DNA from: Mycobacterium sp. GA-2829
GTDB lineage: Bacteria; Actinomycetota; Actinomycetes; Mycobacteriales; Mycobacteriaceae
Assembly: GCF_001499965.1 (NCBI RefSeq)
Contig: NZ_LQIT01000034.1
Span: forward strand, 1-64,000
Direction of reading: 5' to 3'
DNA length: 64,000 nt
Made by a program: the position numbers and the translations under genes. The first letter of the stretch is position 1, and each line of letters begins with the position of its first letter. Below, one piece after another: positions 60,712 to 64,000 of the stretch. The notes beneath the pieces are model-generated. The model was not told the origin of the DNA, did no database searches, and was given only the letters and a program-made list of their open reading frames with translations.

Positions 60712-61485
60712 CTACCGCGACCCGCTTGCCACCGCCCAGCTCGGTTGACGCTTCTCAGCGAATGCGGCGAGCCCCTCGCGACCCTCCTCAGAGGCGAAAT
60801 AGCCGGCCGAGACGCGTTCGAGATCGCTGAGCTCTGCTTCCAGCGCGGCGATTGCCGCGTCGGTGCGGCTGAGGCGTTTAGTGGCCGCCAGGGCATTCGG
60901 CGCGGCCAGGTCGAACGCATCGGTGATCTGCTGCACCGCGCCGTCGAGCTCATCCGGTTCCGCCACGACATCCACCAGACCCGCTTGCTGTGCCCACTGT
61001 GCCGACACGGGCGTGGCCGTGAGGTAGAGCCGGTGCAGTGCCGCCGGCGACATCCGCGGCCGCATGACCGCCGAGATGACCGCGGGCACGACGCCGATGC
61101 GCACCTCGGTGCACGCGAAAGTGATTGCGCTGCTAGCGATCACAACATCGCATGCGGCGACGAGACCCAGGCCACCTGCCCGCGCGACCCCGCCAAGGGC
61201 CGCGACAACCGGCTTCGGCGACCGCCAGATCTCGACGACTATCTGCGAGACAGTCGGAGTTCCGTCAGCCGGCGCGGCGCGGTTCTCCTTGAGATCGGCA
61301 CCGGCGCAGAACACGGAACCGGTGTGACCGAGGACGATGCTCCGGACACGCGGATCAGCAGCGGCCTCGCGCAGCCCCTCGTAGAGCTCGGTGCGCAGCT
61401 GCCTCGAGAGCGCGTTCCGATTGGCCGGCGAATCAAGGAGCAATCGCGCGACGCCACCGGAGCGTTCTACCCGCACGACGCTCAT
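60712..61485 (-). CDS. Enoyl-CoA hydratase/isomerase (crotonase family)
   Basis: ATG 61485, overlapping the regulator-like gene (ATGA); 257 aa. Crotonase motifs: ANRNALSRQL, oxyanion-hole FCAGADLKE and VARAGGLGLVAACDVVIAS, then EVRIGVVPAVISAVMRPRM. The catalytic Glu of the EVRIGV...A region is conserved as in EchA proteins. Third gene behind operator site 8; likely hydrates the enoyl-CoA made by the acyl-CoA dehydrogenases. Confidence 0.86.
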   Translation of the reverse strand: MSVVRVERSGGVARLLLDSPANRNALSRQLRTELYEGLREAAADPRVRSIVLGHTGSVFCAGADLKENRAAPADGTPTVSQIVVEIWRSPKPVVAALGGVARAGGLGLVAACDVVIASSAITFACTEVRIGVVPAVISAVMRPRMSPAALHRLYLTATPVSAQWAQQAGLVDVVAEPDELDGAVQQITDAFDLAAPNALAATKRLSRTDAAIAALEAELSDLERVSAGYFASEEGREGLAAFAEKRQPSWAVASGSR

Positions 61486-62096
61486 GCGCCGCGTCCCGCC
61501 TCGGCTTCCTCGGCGCGCGTCAGACCAGCGAGTCCGATGAGGTCTTCGTGCAGTTCGAACCACACCGTGTGATAGCTGTCGACAATAGGTTTGGAGACGA
61601 AGCCGTGATCGCCTGCGGCGACCGCATCGGCGGCTTTGACCAGACGAATCTTGTAGTGGCTCAGCCGTGGCGCGGCCTCGGCAATACGATCGAGCAAGGG
61701 GAGAACCTTCTCGTGCAGCGCTTGTAGCCGCTGCAGCACGCTGTCGTCGTATTCGGCATCGGCATGGTCGTTCGGCTCATCGGGCCCGCGGGTCTGCCAA
61801 TCCGTGATGATCGTCTTCAGGTCAGCGTTGTAGTCGGTGAAAGCGCCGTAGATCTCCTTCACCGTGGCGGAGTCCGCTTGATCGCGTTCGGCGGCAACGA
61901 GTTCGGTACACCGCTCACGTCCGCTCGTGGTGATCCGGTAGCCCATCGGGGTGGGTTTGAGGAGCTCACGCTGAGCGAAGTCGTCGAGCTGGGCCGTCAC
62001 CTCCGATGGGTCGGCGCCCAGGCTGCCTGCCACGGCGTCGGGCGAAACCCGTCCCTTGATCGCCACGAGGCGAAGGATGGTCAACTCGTCGGTCAT
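61482..62096 (-). CDS. Winged-helix (MarR/PadR-like) protein
   Basis: ATG 62096 after ACGGAGGAATGAACGC; 204 aa. The N-terminal ~70 residues look like a winged helix: ILRLVAIKGRVSPDAVAGSL, EVTAQLDDFAQRELL, GYRITTSGRE. A helical C-terminal domain with LVAAERDQADSATVKEIYGA and RLSHYKIRLVKAADAVAAGD follows. It could be a regulator or a substrate-responsive accessory protein. Encoded between an acyl-CoA dehydrogenase and an enoyl-CoA hydratase. Confidence 0.65.
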   Translation of the reverse strand: MTDELTILRLVAIKGRVSPDAVAGSLGADPSEVTAQLDDFAQRELLKPTPMGYRITTSGRERCTELVAAERDQADSATVKEIYGAFTDYNADLKTIITDWQTRGPDEPNDHADAEYDDSVLQRLQALHEKVLPLLDRIAEAAPRLSHYKIRLVKAADAVAAGDHGFVSKPIVDSYHTVWFELHEDLIGLAGLTRAEEAEAGRGA

Positions 62097-62100
62097 GCGT

Positions 62101-63087
62101 TCATTCCTCCGTATTCAGTCCGGCCGACTCGGCGATGACTGCGCGATGCGTTCCTGGCGCACCGAGCAAGGTGGCGTTGCTGCGCGCGCGCCGCAGATAC
62201 CAATGCGCCGAGTGTTCCCACGTGAATCCGATGCCACCGTGAATATGTATGCACGATTCCGCCGCTGTCACCGCGGCGCGGGTGGAAACCACGAACGCCA
62301 GTTCAGCATCGACGAGCGTGCCGGTGTGAACCGCCTGCTTCAGCACCGCATCGGCGAGTTCGGTATCGAGAAGGACGTCGGCGCAACGATGCTTGATCGC
62401 CTGGAAGGAGCCGATCGGTGCGCCGAACTGGCTGCGAGTCTTGGCGTACTCGACCGTCATCTCCAGGCACGCCCGCGCCACTCCCAATTGTTCAGCGCCG
62501 ACGGCCAGCAGCGCGCGACGATGAGCCGTGGCGAGCAGCTGGTGCGTCGCTTCCGGGTCGGCCAACTGTCGTGCCGCGGCATCGAGTCTCACCTCGATCA
62601 ACCCCCTACCGGGGTCGAATTCGTCGGCGGCGTCGAACGCGATGTCCTCGACCTCGAACAGCGCGACCCCGGCGCCGGTGGCCGCCGGCGCGATCACCCG
62701 CGACGGAGACGGCGAAGCGGCCACCGCCCAGGCGGTACCGCGCACGTGCCAGCCACCGTCCTCGGTGGAGGTCGCCGAGACGTCGTTGGATGCAGTCGCC
62801 CACGAGCCGTCGCGCCCCGCGATCACCACGGCCAGGTTCGGCTCGACCACAACGCCGCTCAGCGTGGCGCCCAGTACCGCTGACTCCAGAAATGACGACT
62901 TCGCCGCTCGACGTCCGATCTCCTCGGCGACCAACACCATTTCGAGCTCACCCATACCGAGGCCGCCGCGATCATCGTCGACCAGTAATCCCGAGAGGTC
63001 GAGTTGATCAACAATGTCCCCGCCGTTGGCGGCGGTGAGGGCCTCGCGGGTGGTCGCCCTCAGATCGTCCAACAGCTCTGCGTTCAT
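62101..63087 (-). CDS. Acyl-CoA dehydrogenase, short beta-type
   Basis: ATG 63087 behind GGCTGGAGGAGAGGGAC; 328 aa, shorter than a standard 380-aa ACAD because the N-terminal helical domain is reduced. It keeps YAKTRSQFGAPIGSFQAIKH, IHIHGGIGFTWEHSAHWYLR and ARSNATLLGAPG. Typical of the non-catalytic half of heteromeric ACADs. It could pair with the alpha-type subunit at 58344, whose own partner carries an amber codon. Confidence 0.82.
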   Translation of the reverse strand: MNAELLDDLRATTREALTAANGGDIVDQLDLSGLLVDDDRGGLGMGELEMVLVAEEIGRRAAKSSFLESAVLGATLSGVVVEPNLAVVIAGRDGSWATASNDVSATSTEDGGWHVRGTAWAVAASPSPSRVIAPAATGAGVALFEVEDIAFDAADEFDPGRGLIEVRLDAAARQLADPEATHQLLATAHRRALLAVGAEQLGVARACLEMTVEYAKTRSQFGAPIGSFQAIKHRCADVLLDTELADAVLKQAVHTGTLVDAELAFVVSTRAAVTAAESCIHIHGGIGFTWEHSAHWYLRRARSNATLLGAPGTHRAVIAESAGLNTEE

Positions 63088-63120
63088 GTCCCTCTCCTCC
63101 AGCCTGACTGGAGAAAAGTA

Positions 63121-63131
63121 TAACCAGGTTA
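63121..63131. promoter_or_regulatory. TAACCwGGTTA operator, site 8 (exact)
   Basis: TAACCAGGTTA within GTATAACCAGGTTATCTC, 34 nt upstream of the acyl-CoA dehydrogenase start at 63087 and just after the GntR gene stop. Confidence 0.72.
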
Positions 63132-63151
63132 TCTCAAACGTCGATAGGCGG

Positions 63152-63907
63152 TCAGCCGATGAGATCGAGCAGTTCTCGCTGCCCCTGATTCTTCAGCATC
63201 TTCTCCGTGGTCTCTTCGAGATGGCGCCTCCAGAGCAGTTCGGCGTCAGCCGCTTTGCCGTCTTCGACGAGACGCACCAGCTTCCGGTGCACTCGGTGAG
63301 CGAGTTCGCTGTCAGAGCGCTTCTGCAGCTCATCGCCGGCGTGCTGCCAGACGGCCTGAGTATGAGCCGTCGTGATCTCCGACATGATGTTGGCGAACAA
63401 TGCAAGCGTATTGCTGCCCGAGAGTTCGACGACCAGAGTGTGGAAGTCGGCGTGCACCTTGCCCCACCGGCGTGAGTCATTGATGGTGTTCGATTCGAGT
63501 TCCAACGCTTCGCGTAACCGTTGGATCGTTGTCTGCGTGGCATTCTCAGCGAGTAGCCGCACCGCGGGCGGTTCGATGATGGCGCGGGCGCGGAAGACGT
63601 CGAACACAGTGGTGTGCCCGTACTGCAGCAGTCCACCGGCCTGGCGCGCCACCGGCTCAGGTCGCGGAGCGTTGACGCGGGCGCCGCCTTTGCTTCCGCG
63701 TCGAATCGTCAGCAGCGACTCGGACTGCAGGATGCGGATGGCCTCACGCAACACCGGTCGTGACACGCCATATTGGGCGAGGAGTTGCGCTTCGTTGGGC
63801 AGGAAGTCCCCGTCGTGAAACTCGCCGAGTATGATTTTGCGGCGGATGTTGTCGGCGACCAGCTGACCCGCCGTCGGGTGTGAAATCGCATCGCTATCCG
63901 GATACAC
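63152..63907 (-). CDS. GntR-family regulator with FCD ligand domain (FadR/VanR-like)
   Basis: GTG 63907; 251 aa. N-terminal winged helix: LVADNIRRKIILGEFHDGDF, NEAQLLAQYGVSRPVLREAI, LTIRRGSKGGARV. The C-terminal all-helical FCD domain has the metal or ligand residues in VHADFHTLV and HRVHRKLV. FCD regulators answer to organic acids or acyl-CoAs and usually repress. A degenerate TAACCwGGTTA lies 26 nt upstream and an exact one right after its stop, making it the prime candidate for the island-wide regulator. Confidence 0.87.
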   Translation of the reverse strand: MYPDSDAISHPTAGQLVADNIRRKIILGEFHDGDFLPNEAQLLAQYGVSRPVLREAIRILQSESLLTIRRGSKGGARVNAPRPEPVARQAGGLLQYGHTTVFDVFRARAIIEPPAVRLLAENATQTTIQRLREALELESNTINDSRRWGKVHADFHTLVVELSGSNTLALFANIMSEITTAHTQAVWQHAGDELQKRSDSELAHRVHRKLVRLVEDGKAADAELLWRRHLEETTEKMLKNQGQRELLDLIG

Positions 63908-63932
63908 CCGATGATTGTCGCATCTAAAGAGG

Positions 63933-63943
63933 AATCCTGGTTA
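63933..63943. promoter_or_regulatory. TAACCwGGTTA operator, site 9 (degenerate)
   Basis: AATCCTGGTTA, 9 of 11 matches, 26 nt upstream of the GntR gene start. Consistent with weak autoregulation. The remaining ~55 nt to the window end show nothing else. Confidence 0.5.
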
Positions 63944-64000
63944 GCCTAATGACCCATCGGCGTTTCTCACCCTGTCCAGGAACGTCCGTAACACCGGGAG

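Noticed and set aside
1..64000. CRISPR arrays, tRNA or rRNA genes, integrase or attachment sites
   Set aside because: No regularly spaced repeats, tRNA-like cloverleaf, rRNA sequence or integrase gene recognised; the only mobile-element trace is the IS21 remnant at 84-905.

Overview
The window looks like chromosome of a Mycobacterium/Mycolicibacterium-type actinomycete. It is GC-rich, almost every gene starts behind an AGGAG-type ribosome binding site or an ATGA/GTGA overlap, and it carries mycobacterial families: LpqN/LpqT and LpqH-type lipoproteins, a FadE2-PtpB pair, WS/DGAT acyltransferases, SCP-x/Ltp thiolases with DUF35 partners, and FadE-type acyl-CoA dehydrogenases. No rRNA, tRNA, CRISPR array or phage structural gene was seen.

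Region 1 (1-9600) is ordinary to decayed. It opens with a mosaic of fragments on the minus strand: an IS21-type istA/istB remnant, an internal piece of the hrpA helicase, and a truncated gene that follows an intact DUF2637 membrane protein. A plus-strand set follows: a 761-aa secreted-type protein with a WXG100-like N-terminus, an LpqN/T lipoprotein, two small membrane proteins and a broken endonuclease/exonuclease/phosphatase gene. Two very small minus-strand ORFs with strong ribosome binding sites sit at 8980-9558.

Region 2 (9.6-14 kb) holds fadE2-ptpB, a nitronate monooxygenase and a DedA membrane protein.

Region 3 (14-64 kb) is a large catabolic island. Its units are: (a) an SDR fused to a rifampin-phosphotransferase-like/PEP-utilising His domain plus a CrtC/AttH-like protein, divergent from a TetR gene; (b) a WS/DGAT - acyl-CoA synthetase - WS/DGAT operon; (c) a 17-kb run of 16 minus-strand genes (41273 down to 24363) with a second SDR-His-domain fusion, two more CrtC/AttH-like proteins, an Ltp2-DUF35 aldolase-type pair, a BKACE cleavage enzyme, P450 plus ferredoxin, aldehyde dehydrogenase, Baeyer-Villiger monooxygenase, two alpha/beta hydrolases and an SDR; (d) an amidohydrolase/HAD operon; (e) a beta-oxidation operon with acyl-CoA ligase, MFE-2-type SDR, split MaoC hydratase, DUF35 and SCP-x thiolase; (f) divergent CaiB-type CoA-transferase and mycofactocin-type (carveol dehydrogenase-like) SDR; (g) a TetR-controlled SDR, CtaG-like, aldehyde dehydrogenase unit ending in a broken linalool dehydratase/isomerase-like gene; (h) three acyl-CoA dehydrogenases, an enoyl-CoA hydratase and a GntR regulator.

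The units are tied together by a palindrome, TAACCwGGTTA, seen exactly or nearly so at nine intergenic places, almost always just upstream of an operon. The GntR/FCD regulator at 63152-63907 has a degenerate copy at its own promoter and is the best candidate to bind it, because each of the three TetR genes has a different palindrome of its own. Taken together (three CrtC-like hydratase-fold proteins, an LDI-like gene, carveol-DH-like SDR, BVMO plus lactone-type hydrolase, P450, then CoA ligation, dehydrogenation, hydration and thiolysis/aldol cleavage), the island most plausibly degrades a terpenoid or other isoprenoid. The substrate is an inference, not something the sequence proves. The least explained proteins are the two 875-aa SDR/PEP-utiliser fusions, which keep the phospho-carrier histidine but lack an ATP-grasp domain.
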